Shown here: piece by piece, positions 18,304-27,110 of the stretch | Layout of the letters: every line of letters begins with the position of its first letter | Position numbering within the stretch: position 1 is the first letter of the stretch | Assembly (NCBI RefSeq): GCF_039233145.1 | Contig: NZ_CP136419.1 | Coordinates: 2,392,001-2,456,000, forward strand | Source: Moorella humiferrea | GTDB lineage: Bacteria > Bacillota > DSM-521 > Neomoorellales > Neomoorellaceae | Reading direction: 5' to 3' | Length of the DNA stretch: 64,000 nt | Notes under the pieces: model-generated | Databases searched by the model: none | What the model was told of the DNA's origin: nothing | The model's input: only the letters and a program-made list of their open reading frames with translations | Translations under genes and position numbers: made by a program

Positions 18304-19803
18304 TCAAGCCAGCCCGGCGCGGCTGACTTTCTCGTGTTCGATAAGGCTTACCGTATCCTTTAAAATGCGGATGAATCTCAGCTCCGGGTCTTCCGGGCCT
18401 TGCAGGTCGGCATGTTCTTTCTTCAATAGATTAACATAATCTATAATCTCCCGGGTAATAACCTCTCCCGGGCAGACAAGGGGAATCCCCGGAGGATAGG
18501 CCGTAATGGCCTCGGCGCTGATTTCTCCTTCGGCATACTCGAGCTCTACACTGCGTGTCTGGCTGTAAAAAGCGGCCCGCGGCAGCACGGCCATCCTGGG
18601 AATGGCCGGCAGGGGCGGACAGAACTTAACTACGTTTTTCAAGGAATGCCGGCCCGCGACATCCTCAAAGGCCGCAACTAAACGGCCGGCCGTTTCCCAA
18701 TCGTCACCGATAGATACGAGGAGCAGAACGTTATAGAGATCGGAGAGCTCTACCTGGATTTTGTACTCCCGGCGCAGGATGGCTTCCATTTCATAGCCCG
18801 AAAGGCCCAATCCCTGGACGTTGACGGTAATTTTGGTGGGATCGATGGCCACGCATCCAGGTAGTGTTGCCGCTTCTTCACCCATTATATTTAGCCCCTC
18901 AATACGGGAAAGCTGCCTGCGAATCCAGCGGCTGATTTCCAGGGTGCGCGCCAGGAGCTCCCGGCCTTTAAGGGCCATCTGTTTTCTGGCCACATCCAAG
19001 GAGGCCAGTAAAATATACGAGGGGCTCGTCGTCTGGCTGAGGTTGAGAACGGCCTTCACGTGTTTAGGGTCCAACCTTTTTCCCTGCAGGAGAAGGAAAG
19101 AGCTTTGCGTCATGGAGCCCGCCAACTTATGGGCGCTCGCCGCGGCCAAATCGGCACCGGCCGCCATGGCCGACAGCGGCAGATCCGGGTGAAATGGGAG
19201 GTGGGCCCCATGGGCCTCATCAACCAGCACGGGTACGTCATACTTATGGGCCACTTCCACTATTTCTTTCAGGGGCGGTACGGTGCCATAGTAGTTGGGG
19301 CTGATGACAAATACCGCCTTTGCGTCGGGGTGCTCTTTTAAGGCCCTCTCCACCTTTTCTGGCGTAACACCCATAGATATGCCAAAATCCTCGTTAATCT
19401 CGGGTTCAATATAAACGGGATGGGCTCCGCTCAATATAAGTCCGCCCAAGGCGGAACGGTGGGCATTGCGGGGAATGATGATTTTATCCCCCGGCTGGCA
19501 GACGGCCATGATCATCGCCTGAATGCCGGAAGTAGTGCCGTTGACAAGGAAAAAGGCGTAATCCGCCCCGTAGGCGTCGGCCGCCAGCGCCTCCGCTTCC
19601 CGGATAACGTCGCGGGGGTTGCAGATATTATCCAACCCGGGAACACAGGTGAGGTCCATGGCCAGGACCCGCTCGCCGACGTATTCTTTCAATTCCGCCA
19701 GGGCCCGGCCCTGTTTATGACCTGGTACGTGAAAGGGCAGGACACCTTCATCTATATACTGTTTGATGGCCGTAAACACCGGTGTTCTGGTTTGGTCCAG
19801 CAT
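18304..19803 (-). CDS. Orn/Lys/Arg decarboxylase family protein
   Basis: This 500-residue PLP fold-type I enzyme has PFHVPGHKQGRA at the N-terminus, DLTCVPGLDNICNP, VDEAHGAHLPFHP, the PLP lysine in SAHKLAGSMTQSS, and the family C-terminal domain (AYPPGIPLVCPGEVITREI). Length and lack of the N-terminal wing domain fit the compact Bacillus SpeA-type enzymes (arginine decarboxylase for polyamine synthesis); lysine specificity cannot be excluded. The frame extends to 19905, but ATG 19803 (MLDQTRTPVF) matches the family start. Confidence 0.9.
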   Translation of the reverse strand: MLDQTRTPVFTAIKQYIDEGVLPFHVPGHKQGRALAELKEYVGERVLAMDLTCVPGLDNICNPRDVIREAEALAADAYGADYAFFLVNGTTSGIQAMIMAVCQPGDKIIIPRNAHRSALGGLILSGAHPVYIEPEINEDFGISMGVTPEKVERALKEHPDAKAVFVISPNYYGTVPPLKEIVEVAHKYDVPVLVDEAHGAHLPFHPDLPLSAMAAGADLAAASAHKLAGSMTQSSFLLLQGKRLDPKHVKAVLNLSQTTSPSYILLASLDVARKQMALKGRELLARTLEISRWIRRQLSRIEGLNIMGEEAATLPGCVAIDPTKITVNVQGLGLSGYEMEAILRREYKIQVELSDLYNVLLLVSIGDDWETAGRLVAAFEDVAGRHSLKNVVKFCPPLPAIPRMAVLPRAAFYSQTRSVELEYAEGEISAEAITAYPPGIPLVCPGEVITREIIDYVNLLKKEHADLQGPEDPELRFIRILKDTVSLIEHEKVSRAGLA

Positions 19804-19920
19804 GGCAAACGCCCCCCATCTCGCCTTGCAACAGATTTTATTACACCATAAATGACGTCGTATTGCAAGCATAATTCTCTCTATATTTTTATGGGGGCAG
19901 GCCATACCGGGTTACATGGA

Positions 19921-19948
19921 AATACAAAGAGCCGTCAACCGACGGCTC
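19921..19948 (-). terminator. Intrinsic terminator of the FBP aldolase/phosphatase gene
   Basis: Perfect 8-bp stem GAGCCGTC/GACGGCTC with a GGTT loop, then TTTGTATTT on the minus strand, 14 bases after the upstream stop codon. Confidence 0.85.
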
Positions 19949-19962
19949 ATAAGTTTTAAGCT

Positions 19963-21099
19963 TTATTTCGCCCCCAGCTCGGCGGCGATTTTCTTCCTTT
20001 CGGTCCTATCGATCTTTACAAAACGGCCCTTGAGCTTGGTCATTACTTCCGGCATTGTCGTGTATTCCATATCCTCTAAGGGCAGGCGGTGGGGCTCGAA
20101 GGGACCCAGAGAACGCAGGTAGTTGGCTATTTCGTTGGCCGTCTGCCGGGCTTTGTCAAAGGCAACATCGGCAAAGAGGTCCTGGGGACCCACCAGGCGC
20201 CCACCGGACAGCTGGAACCCCATGGCCACCACCCGCGGCGGGCCGTCAAACCGCGTCGGCGTCGCTTGATTCAAACCTACGGGCATTAAAGGTCCGATGT
20301 GGGAACCGCGCATCCAGCCGGCCACCAGATGGGGGTTGGCGAAGGGCTCCAGGGCTTCGCCCACGGCCGGCAGGCCGCTCTGGCAGCGGACGATGCATAC
20401 CGGATCGTCTTTGCCTACATAGCGACCGGCCATGAGGTTCAAGCGTTGGGTGCTGGACACGGCGGCAATTTCACCCGTCGATTTAGAATAAACGGCCTTG
20501 ATGCAGTAGCGCCCCGGCGCACCGATGAAAACAAGGAGGTCGTACATCTCTTCTGGCAGAGAAAACTCCACCCGCTCATTTTTGATGAGGTCGTAAACCT
20601 CGAAACGGAATCCCTGGTGCATCTTGGGATCGATGACCAGACCGATGGTGTTGAAGGGATCGGCAAACATCTTGTAGAGGGGAAAGTTCCAGGCGCCGGG
20701 CTCCGTCTTGTCGGCGGCGAATACGATTACCGGCTCGCTCTTGCGTTCCTCAAACTCCATTTCGGCGACTCCCGGCCCCATACCCTTGACGTTGCCGGAG
20801 AAGGCATCAGAAAGGAGATCCTGACCGGCACCGTAAAGCTTCAATTCCCGGGCCACTTCGGTGCACTGCAGAAAAACGTTCCAGGCCAGGTGATGAATTT
20901 CCGGGCAGTCAACGCCATATTTATGAGTCATGATGAGGTTGATGTCGTCGCCCACATGGGTAACCCGGTAATCTATAAGCAGCTTGCTGGCGGCAAGACA
21001 GCGCTCCGCTGTCTCTAACAGGCGCGGGTGCACGCTGGAGTGGCCTACATAGCCGCCAATATCAGCTTTGATGACGCTTAATGTAATCCTTTCACCCAC
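19963..21099 (-). CDS. fbp: Fructose-1,6-bisphosphate aldolase/phosphatase (archaeal type)
   Basis: This 378-residue bifunctional gluconeogenic enzyme (FBPase class V) makes fructose 6-phosphate from triose phosphates. Seen: KADIGGYVGHSSVHP near the N-terminus, THVGDDINLIMTH metal ligands, KTEPGAWNFPLYKMFADPFNT, and MRGSHIGPLMPVG. The enzyme is found mainly in archaea and deep-branching thermophilic bacteria, including acetogens that grow autotrophically. The frame runs on to 21186, but GTG 21099 has AAGGGGG nine bases upstream and matches the family start. It is flanked by terminators, so it is monocistronic. Confidence 0.95.
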   Translation of the reverse strand: MGERITLSVIKADIGGYVGHSSVHPRLLETAERCLAASKLLIDYRVTHVGDDINLIMTHKYGVDCPEIHHLAWNVFLQCTEVARELKLYGAGQDLLSDAFSGNVKGMGPGVAEMEFEERKSEPVIVFAADKTEPGAWNFPLYKMFADPFNTIGLVIDPKMHQGFRFEVYDLIKNERVEFSLPEEMYDLLVFIGAPGRYCIKAVYSKSTGEIAAVSSTQRLNLMAGRYVGKDDPVCIVRCQSGLPAVGEALEPFANPHLVAGWMRGSHIGPLMPVGLNQATPTRFDGPPRVVAMGFQLSGGRLVGPQDLFADVAFDKARQTANEIANYLRSLGPFEPHRLPLEDMEYTTMPEVMTKLKGRFVKIDRTERKKIAAELGAK

Positions 21100-21206
21100 A
21101 GTTACGAACCCCCTTACCCAGAAATAAAATATATGTGCTATACTATATGCTTTTTTATTCGATATAGAATAGCAGATTTCCTGCATCGGCTATAAAATTT
21201 TTTGCA

Positions 21207-21234
21207 ATAAAAAAGCCTTCCCCGTGGGGAAGGC
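21207..21234 (-). terminator. Intrinsic terminator of the tct transporter operon
   Basis: Perfect 9-bp stem GCCTTCCCC/GGGGAAGGC with a 2-base loop, followed by TTTTTTATT on the minus strand; it ends the operon after tctA. Confidence 0.85.
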
Positions 21235-21260
21235 CTGATGAATGAACATTTTGTCCTCAT

Positions 21261-22748
21261 TTAGCACACCTGGCTATTTTTATGTTTCTGCAGGCTCCGT
21301 ATGATGGTAATTACCAAAAAAACCAGAGCCATCAGATACAGGGAAATAGAAATCGGTGTGGCAAATAAGCTGCTTATTTCACCCCGGCCCATTATCAGGG
21401 CCTGGCGCAAAGAGCGTTCCATTATCGGCCCCATTACCAGACCGATTAACAAGGGGGCAGGGTCGTATTCAAATTTACGCATCAAATAACCAACCAATCC
21501 GGCACCCAGCATAACCCAGACGTCAAATATATTGTTATTGTCTGCATAGGCCCCGACCATACAAAAGAGCAGGACCACCGGCATCAGGTATTTCTGCGGT
21601 ATGCGAGTTATGCTCGCCCAGATACCGACCAGGGGCAAATTTAAAATTAACAGCATGATGTTGCCGATGTACATGCTGCCTATGACGCCCCAGAAGGCGT
21701 CCGGATGCTCCCGCAGGAAAAGGGGACCGGGCGTCACGCCCATTAAGAGCATGCCGCTTAAAAGGACGGCAATGGCGGGCGAAAAGGGTATCCCCAGGGA
21801 TAACAACGGTACCATGGCACCGGCGCTGGCGGCGTTGTTGGCCGATTCCGGCCCGGCCACGCCCTCAATGGCGCCTTCGCCGAACTCTTCTTTATGCTTG
21901 GAAACGCCTTTTTCCAGGCTATAGGAAGCAAAGGAAGCTATGGTAGAAGCGGGACCCGGCACCAGACCAATTAAAAATCCCAGGAAACTTCCGCGTAATA
22001 TAGGGGGTAAGGCCCGCCGGAGCTCTTCTTTCGTCGGGTAAAGGTCGCGCAGGCCCACTTTCATTACTTCCATTGGTTGATCGACCTGGCTGGCCAACCA
22101 GAAAATCTCGCCCACCCCGAACAGGCCGGCGGCAATGGCAATGAAACTCAGCCCAGTACCCGCGCCAGCATAGTTAAAGGTGAAACGATTGACGCCCCCC
22201 AGGGGGTCCAAACCTACTGTAGAGAGTAACAACCCGAAGGCGATCATTAAGAAGGCCTTAAGGCCGCCTTTGCCCGACAGATTTGATAAAAGGATTATAC
22301 TGACAATAGTCAGTGCAAAAAATTCAGCCGGGCCGAATTTCAGAGCCACCTTGGCCAGGGGCGGCGCGAAAAGCTGGAGGAGGATAACGCCGAGGGTTCC
22401 TGCAACAAACGAACCCAGGGCGCTGACGGCAAGGGCCGCCCCGGCCCGTCCTTTCCGGGCCAATTTGTATCCTTCCAGGCAGGTTACCACGCTGGCCGGT
22501 TCGCCGGGAACGTTGACTAAAATTGAAGTTGTCGATCCGCCGTACATGGCGCCGTAGTAAATCCCGGCCAGCATAATAAGTCCGGCTGTCGGCCCCATTT
22601 TCACCGTCAGGGGTAATAACATGGCCATAGCAGCGGCCGGACCTAACCCGGGAAGTACACCGGTCAAGGTTCCGACAATAACTCCGATTAGGCAGGCAAA
22701 AAGGTTAAAAGGCGTTAGAGCCAGTTGCAAGCCTTCCAGTAAAGGCAT
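21261..22748 (-). CDS. tctA: Tripartite tricarboxylate transporter, large membrane subunit
   Basis: This 495-residue membrane protein of the TctA family has the signature GVLPGLGPAAAMAMLLPLT, GSTTSILVNVPGEPASVVT and a mirrored second half with GLVPGPASTIASFASY and SLGIPFSPA. It forms the Na+- or H+-coupled channel of the TTT transporter with TctB and the binding protein TctC. It is the last gene of the LacI-headed locus, 11 bases after tctB. Confidence 0.95.
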   Translation of the reverse strand: MPLLEGLQLALTPFNLFACLIGVIVGTLTGVLPGLGPAAAMAMLLPLTVKMGPTAGLIMLAGIYYGAMYGGSTTSILVNVPGEPASVVTCLEGYKLARKGRAGAALAVSALGSFVAGTLGVILLQLFAPPLAKVALKFGPAEFFALTIVSIILLSNLSGKGGLKAFLMIAFGLLLSTVGLDPLGGVNRFTFNYAGAGTGLSFIAIAAGLFGVGEIFWLASQVDQPMEVMKVGLRDLYPTKEELRRALPPILRGSFLGFLIGLVPGPASTIASFASYSLEKGVSKHKEEFGEGAIEGVAGPESANNAASAGAMVPLLSLGIPFSPAIAVLLSGMLLMGVTPGPLFLREHPDAFWGVIGSMYIGNIMLLILNLPLVGIWASITRIPQKYLMPVVLLFCMVGAYADNNNIFDVWVMLGAGLVGYLMRKFEYDPAPLLIGLVMGPIMERSLRQALIMGRGEISSLFATPISISLYLMALVFLVITIIRSLQKHKNSQVC

Positions 22749-22759
22749 TGTCCATCCTC

Positions 22760-23215
22760 CTAAATTAAAAGGCCCGTCGGAAAAGATACTTTAAGCCAAA
22801 ACCCGAAAATCAAATAAGCTCCAAGTACGGCACCTGCGGCAATGAAAACAGCCTTAGACCATTCTGTCACACCCAGCAGTTTGCAGCACAAAAGGATCAA
22901 AAGAAAGCTGGTGACAAAGAAGCCCAAAGTTCCCATAAATAAGAGGGCGGCAATAACTAACACAGTTAAAAATAATACCCTGATGTTATTTTCCGCCGCG
23001 TTTTCGCTTTTTTCCTCTTCCTGTGATTTTGTTTTAAATATACTGACTATAAAAAGCCAACCGGCGAGGACGATGACGGCCACTGCAATAAGCATGGGAA
23101 AAACCGCTTCACCCGGTGCGGTCAAAGTACCAAGCTCGTACTGGCGGGAATAAAGTAAGAAAAATAACCCTATTCCCAGCAGTATTAAGCTGCTAAGAGC
23201 ATCTTTTTTAGCCAT
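22760..23215 (-). CDS. tctB: Tripartite tricarboxylate transporter, small membrane subunit
   Basis: This 151-residue hydrophobic protein has four predicted membrane segments, the usual TctB topology, with a charged loop between the second and third. ATG 23215 has a strong AAGGAGGAGG site; the frame extends upstream to 23278, but that stretch overlaps an intercistronic hairpin and is not coding-like. TctB stabilises TctA. Confidence 0.88.
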   Translation of the reverse strand: MAKKDALSSLILLGIGLFFLLYSRQYELGTLTAPGEAVFPMLIAVAVIVLAGWLFIVSIFKTKSQEEEKSENAAENNIRVLFLTVLVIAALLFMGTLGFFVTSFLLILLCCKLLGVTEWSKAVFIAAGAVLGAYLIFGFWLKVSFPTGLLI

Positions 23216-23245
23216 GCTCCTCCTCCTTGACGGCTTATAAAACCG

Positions 23246-23281
23246 CCCGTGGAGTGCTGCGTACTTGGAGCACTCCACGGG
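23246..23281 (-). other. Strong intercistronic hairpin between tctC and tctB
   Basis: Perfect 13-bp stem (CCCGTGGAGTGCT with AGCACTCCACGGG) in the 95-bp gap after the binding-protein gene, followed on the minus strand by CGGTTTTATAA. It probably protects or partly terminates the tctC mRNA, so that the binding protein is made in excess over the membrane subunits. Confidence 0.7.
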
Positions 23282-23310
23282 ACGAACTGAGCTGCTACGT
23301 AGACTGCTGC

Positions 23311-24339
23311 TTACTGTTTTTTCATATTAATTTGGGCCATTAGGGCTGCCAACTCCTGATCCTGCTTGGCTATAAACTGATCAAAGTCTTTGGCGTTGCG
23401 GAACTCGATATTGGCACCCATTTCGGCGGCGAATTTCTTAAACTCTTCGTTTTCAGTAACTTTCTTCATGGCAGCTTCCAATTTGCTGATTACGCCTTCC
23501 GGAGTGCCGGCCGGCACGGCGATGCCCCGCCACAGGGAGAGGGTCAAATCGATGCCCTTTTCTTTAAAAGTGGGTACATCCGGTAAGGCCTGCAGCCGCT
23601 GCTCGCTGGTGACCGCCAGGATCCTGACCTGACCGGCTTTGACCTGGGACATGATTTCCGCCGGCAGCTGGGAGCTGGCTTCAATCTGGCCGCCTAAAAG
23701 GCTGGACACGGCCAAACCCTGGCCAAAGGGCACATGGGTAAATTTAGCCCCGGTTTTGTTTTCTAAAGCCACGGCTACGAGATGGGTAAAGCTGCCGTTG
23801 CCGGAATTACCGATTCTTACTTTACCCGGATTCTTTTTGGCGTACTCGATGAACTCATTGATGTCTTTCCAGGGGGCATCGGCCCTGACGGCAATGCTCA
23901 CCGGCTCGGTGGTCAGCTCGGCTACGCCGCTGAAAGCCTTGTAGTCAAAATTCATATTGCCAGCATGATAGGCGGTGTTGATGGAATTGGAGTTCCAGAC
24001 GATGCTGTAGCCGTCCGGCTTCTGACTCTTGACATAGGTGTAACCCGTGGCACCGCCGGCGCCAGTACGGTTGACGACGGAAATGGGCTGGCCTAATTCC
24101 TTACCGGCTATTTCCGCCACCTTGCGCGCCAGCAAATCGGCGCCGCTGCCCGCGCCAAAAAGAACTGTCATTTCGATGGGTTTATTTGGATAGTCGACTG
24201 CCGCCTTGTTCTCGCCTTGCCCACTACTTTTTGCGCCTTCCTGGGTCTGCTTGGTGCCGCCGCAGGCGGTAAGGGTGAGGCTGAGCACCAGCATCGTGAC
24301 CAGCAATGCAGCTAAGCCTTTTGACCTCCACCTTTTCAT
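23311..24339 (-). CDS. tctC: Tripartite tricarboxylate transporter, substrate-binding lipoprotein
   Basis: This 342-residue extracytoplasmic binding protein (Bug/TctC family) starts with a signal peptide and lipobox LTLTACGG, so it is anchored by lipid on the outer face of the membrane. Core motifs include YPNKPIEMTVLFGAGSGADL and NRTGAGGATGY, the carboxylate-binding loops. ATG 24339 follows AAGGAGGG. Ligands of the family are carboxylates; the exact one cannot be read from sequence. Confidence 0.93.
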   Translation of the reverse strand: MKRWRSKGLAALLVTMLVLSLTLTACGGTKQTQEGAKSSGQGENKAAVDYPNKPIEMTVLFGAGSGADLLARKVAEIAGKELGQPISVVNRTGAGGATGYTYVKSQKPDGYSIVWNSNSINTAYHAGNMNFDYKAFSGVAELTTEPVSIAVRADAPWKDINEFIEYAKKNPGKVRIGNSGNGSFTHLVAVALENKTGAKFTHVPFGQGLAVSSLLGGQIEASSQLPAEIMSQVKAGQVRILAVTSEQRLQALPDVPTFKEKGIDLTLSLWRGIAVPAGTPEGVISKLEAAMKKVTENEEFKKFAAEMGANIEFRNAKDFDQFIAKQDQELAALMAQINMKKQ

Positions 24340-24367
24340 GATAACCCTCCTTAAAATAATGTTTTTA

Positions 24368-25822
24368 TTAATGCAGCGGTACACCCGCCGGCATTCCGGC
24401 TACAATAAGCCCTAACGCAATGGCTATTGCGCTAACGAGGGTTAATATCACGCCGATTTTGAAAAGATCTTTAAAGCTGAAGTACCCGTAAGCATAGGGC
24501 AGGACAAAGGAAGGGCTCTCGGTTACCAGAATAAAATGGGTCGAGGAAGCGAACCCTGCGGCCATGGCCAAGGCAAGCACCGGCAGGCCGTTTTGCTGGG
24601 CATAGGCAATGATAAAGGGTACATTAACCGATGCCGCCGCCGTAAAGCTGGAAAAACCCAAAGAATCTACGGCCACTAATAGGGTTACAGCAAAGGGCTG
24701 TAAGGCCAGTGGTAGTTTGGCCATGGGTTTTAAAGCATGTTCGGCCACCCACTGGGCCAGTCCGCTCTGGCTGGCAGCCAGGCCCAGGGCAAAACCGCCC
24801 ACCACCAGCATCAAAGCGCCCCATTCCAAATGCTTCTCAACGTCGCTCCATTTTTTAAACACACCGATGCCCGGCATTGCCAGGAGCCCTAGTATAAGCA
24901 GGGAAACCAGAGCTATCGGTAATTTATTCCATGTTCCGGTAAGCCAAAGGACTACCGCTATCAGGAAAACCGCCAGGGTGGTGATTTCTTCCGTAGACCA
25001 GGGGCCCATATCTTTGAGTTCTTTTTTAATAACTTCTTTTCCATAGGGCAACTCTTTAATCTCAGGTGGAAACAGCTTAAGAATCAGCCACCAGGAAATC
25101 AGGCTAACTACTGCAAAAATTGGGGTAGCTATGGCCGTCCAGTCTAAAAACGTTACCCCTATTTTGGCTTTGTTAAGAAAACTCATGGTAATCACGTTGG
25201 AAGCGACTCCCGAAGGTGTGCAGATGCCCCCCAGGGTCGATCCGAACATGATGGCCATCATCAACCCCCGGCCAAGGTTGCTCTCCCCCGGTTTGGCATC
25301 TACCGACTGGAGCAGTCCAATTACAATGGGCAACATCATAGCCACCACGGCGACGTCGGTAACAAACATCGATATAACAAATGAAACTAGGAAGTAAATC
25401 CCTATTACCCTGCTTACTTTGGTGCCGGAAAGGGCAAGGAGCAAATAAGTGATCCTTTTCCCTAACCCCGATTTGGTAAAGGCCACCGACAGGGCCAATA
25501 CACCGATCAAAAAGGGTACAAAACTGTCGCCAAAACTCTGGCCGATAGATTTGTCCAAACTGAGGATACCGGTTACATGCAGCATTACCGGTACCATTAA
25601 TGCCGTTACCGGAATGGGTAACGTCTCTGTTAGCCACCAAAAAACGGTGGTGATCATGACCCCCAAGGTACGTATGGCCTCAGGCTTCATTCCCGCCGGA
25701 GCAGGTAAAAAATGAAAGAAAACAAGAACCACTATTCCTGCGATAAAATAAGCAAGGTTGATACCAAGACTTTTTTCAGCAACTTTGGTCTGAATTTTAT
25801 TTGCATGTTGTGCTACAGCCAT
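24368..25822 (-). CDS. DASS/SLC13-family anion transporter
   Basis: This 484-residue polytopic protein of the divalent anion:Na+ symporter (DASS, CitT-like) family shows the paired motifs WWLTETLPIPVTALMVPVM and GSTLGGICTPSGVASN, and a second-half SSTHFILVTESPSF. It imports di- or tricarboxylates or related anions. ATG 25822 has GGAG ten bases upstream. It lies between the alcohol dehydrogenase and tctC, so one operon carries two unrelated carboxylate uptake systems. Confidence 0.92.
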   Translation of the reverse strand: MAVAQHANKIQTKVAEKSLGINLAYFIAGIVVLVFFHFLPAPAGMKPEAIRTLGVMITTVFWWLTETLPIPVTALMVPVMLHVTGILSLDKSIGQSFGDSFVPFLIGVLALSVAFTKSGLGKRITYLLLALSGTKVSRVIGIYFLVSFVISMFVTDVAVVAMMLPIVIGLLQSVDAKPGESNLGRGLMMAIMFGSTLGGICTPSGVASNVITMSFLNKAKIGVTFLDWTAIATPIFAVVSLISWWLILKLFPPEIKELPYGKEVIKKELKDMGPWSTEEITTLAVFLIAVVLWLTGTWNKLPIALVSLLILGLLAMPGIGVFKKWSDVEKHLEWGALMLVVGGFALGLAASQSGLAQWVAEHALKPMAKLPLALQPFAVTLLVAVDSLGFSSFTAAASVNVPFIIAYAQQNGLPVLALAMAAGFASSTHFILVTESPSFVLPYAYGYFSFKDLFKIGVILTLVSAIAIALGLIVAGMPAGVPLH

Positions 25823-25863
25823 AAACACACCGCTCCATTAATAGTAATTTATTGCAGCCACAC

Positions 25864-25914
25864 GGGATAATGGAGAGGGGAGGAGAGGAGCCACTTCTCT
25901 CCCCCCTTATCTCC
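25864..25914 (-). other. Long imperfect hairpin between dehydrogenase and DASS genes
   Basis: A purine-rich arm (about 25864-25888) pairs with a pyrimidine-rich arm (about 25895-25914) to give an imperfect stem of about 20 bp. No T tract follows on either strand, so it is more likely an mRNA stability element than a terminator. Confidence 0.4.
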
Positions 25915-25952
25915 TACCAGTTAACAGGCAGCCAGAAGCATTCCTGATAAAT

Positions 25953-27029
25953 TTAAGGATTGATAACTACCTTCATGGCCCCGTCTTTACGGTTGACGAA
26001 GTAATCCAACCCCTTGTGGAACTCCTCTAACGGGAAGGCGTGGGTCATGATGGGCTTGGCGTCGATTTTGCCCTGGGCCATCAGGGACAGGGCGCGCTTG
26101 CAGTTCTGGTTGCCTTCACCGCGTACCGTCAACAGGCTGATCTGGTTCATGACGACGTAGTCAAGATTGGCCGTGACAGGCTCTTTATAGAAGGACACCA
26201 GGACCATGACGCCGCCTTTTTTAGTCGACTTGATGCCGTATTCAAAGGCCTGGGAATTGCCGCCGCACTCGAATACCCTTTCGGCCCCTTTGCCGTCGGT
26301 AAGGGCCATGACTTCGGCAACGGGATCGGCAACCTCGCGGATGTTGATGGTATGGGTTGCGCCGAGCTTGCGACCCTTGGCTAAACGGTCTTCACGGGTA
26401 CCCATAAGGATGATCTTTTCCGCCCCTAAGGCACGGGCCCCTTGGACCACAGACAAACCGATGGGACCGGGACCGATAACCAGAACCGTATCGCCGGCGA
26501 TGTAGCCGCCACTCTTATCGATGGCGTACAGAGCGCAGCCGGCTGTCGTCACATAGGTGGCCTCGTTGAAAGAAATGTTATCGGGAATTTTATAAACAGA
26601 ATTTACGTGTTGGACGGCGTACTCGGCGAAACCGCCGTCGACCGTCATGCCGGCGGCCCGGTGCCCTTTGTCCAGGCGTCCGTAATTCAAGCAGGCGGTA
26701 TACTTGCCGTCGATGCAGTTTTCGCAACGGCCGCAGCCTTTATGGGCCTCAATGGCCACCCGATCGCCCACTTTGAACTCGTCTACCGTGTCACCAACGG
26801 CCACTACCGTACCGGCCCATTCATGACCAAAGGTAAACTCGCCGTAGGGCGGCATCTTGGGCATACCTTTGGTTATAATTTTCACATCGGTACCGCAGAT
26901 GCCGCAGGCCGCCACCCTCACCAGCACCTCGCCCGGTCCGGGTTTGGGGACTGGCTTTTCAACCAAACGCACATCGTTAGGTCCGAATAGAACCAGGGCC
27001 TTCATTTTTTCCGGGATTTTATAGTCCAT
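25953..27029 (-). CDS. Zinc-dependent alcohol dehydrogenase family protein
   Basis: This 358-residue medium-chain dehydrogenase has the catalytic zinc motif CGICGTD and GHEWAG, the structural zinc lobe CGRCENCIDGKYTAC, and the nucleotide-binding VIGPGPIGLSVVQGARALGA. The family includes sorbitol, threonine and sugar-acid dehydrogenases. ATG 27029 is chosen; the longer frame to 27107 lacks a good site. In this operon it probably oxidises a hydroxyl of the imported acid or a sugar-like intermediate. Specificity is not known. Confidence 0.9.
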   Translation of the reverse strand: MDYKIPEKMKALVLFGPNDVRLVEKPVPKPGPGEVLVRVAACGICGTDVKIITKGMPKMPPYGEFTFGHEWAGTVVAVGDTVDEFKVGDRVAIEAHKGCGRCENCIDGKYTACLNYGRLDKGHRAAGMTVDGGFAEYAVQHVNSVYKIPDNISFNEATYVTTAGCALYAIDKSGGYIAGDTVLVIGPGPIGLSVVQGARALGAEKIILMGTREDRLAKGRKLGATHTINIREVADPVAEVMALTDGKGAERVFECGGNSQAFEYGIKSTKKGGVMVLVSFYKEPVTANLDYVVMNQISLLTVRGEGNQNCKRALSLMAQGKIDAKPIMTHAFPLEEFHKGLDYFVNRKDGAMKVVINP

Positions 27030-27110
27030 TTTAACGTATAACCTCCTCCGAATGATTATGCCGTAAATTGTATCTGCTACTTGGGGATATGTCCCTCCGC
27101 CGCTCAAGAG

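Noticed and set aside
23216-23278. Longer N-terminus for TctB
   Set aside because: The extra 21 codons cover the intercistronic hairpin; ATG 23215 has a near-perfect ribosome site and gives a normal TctB.
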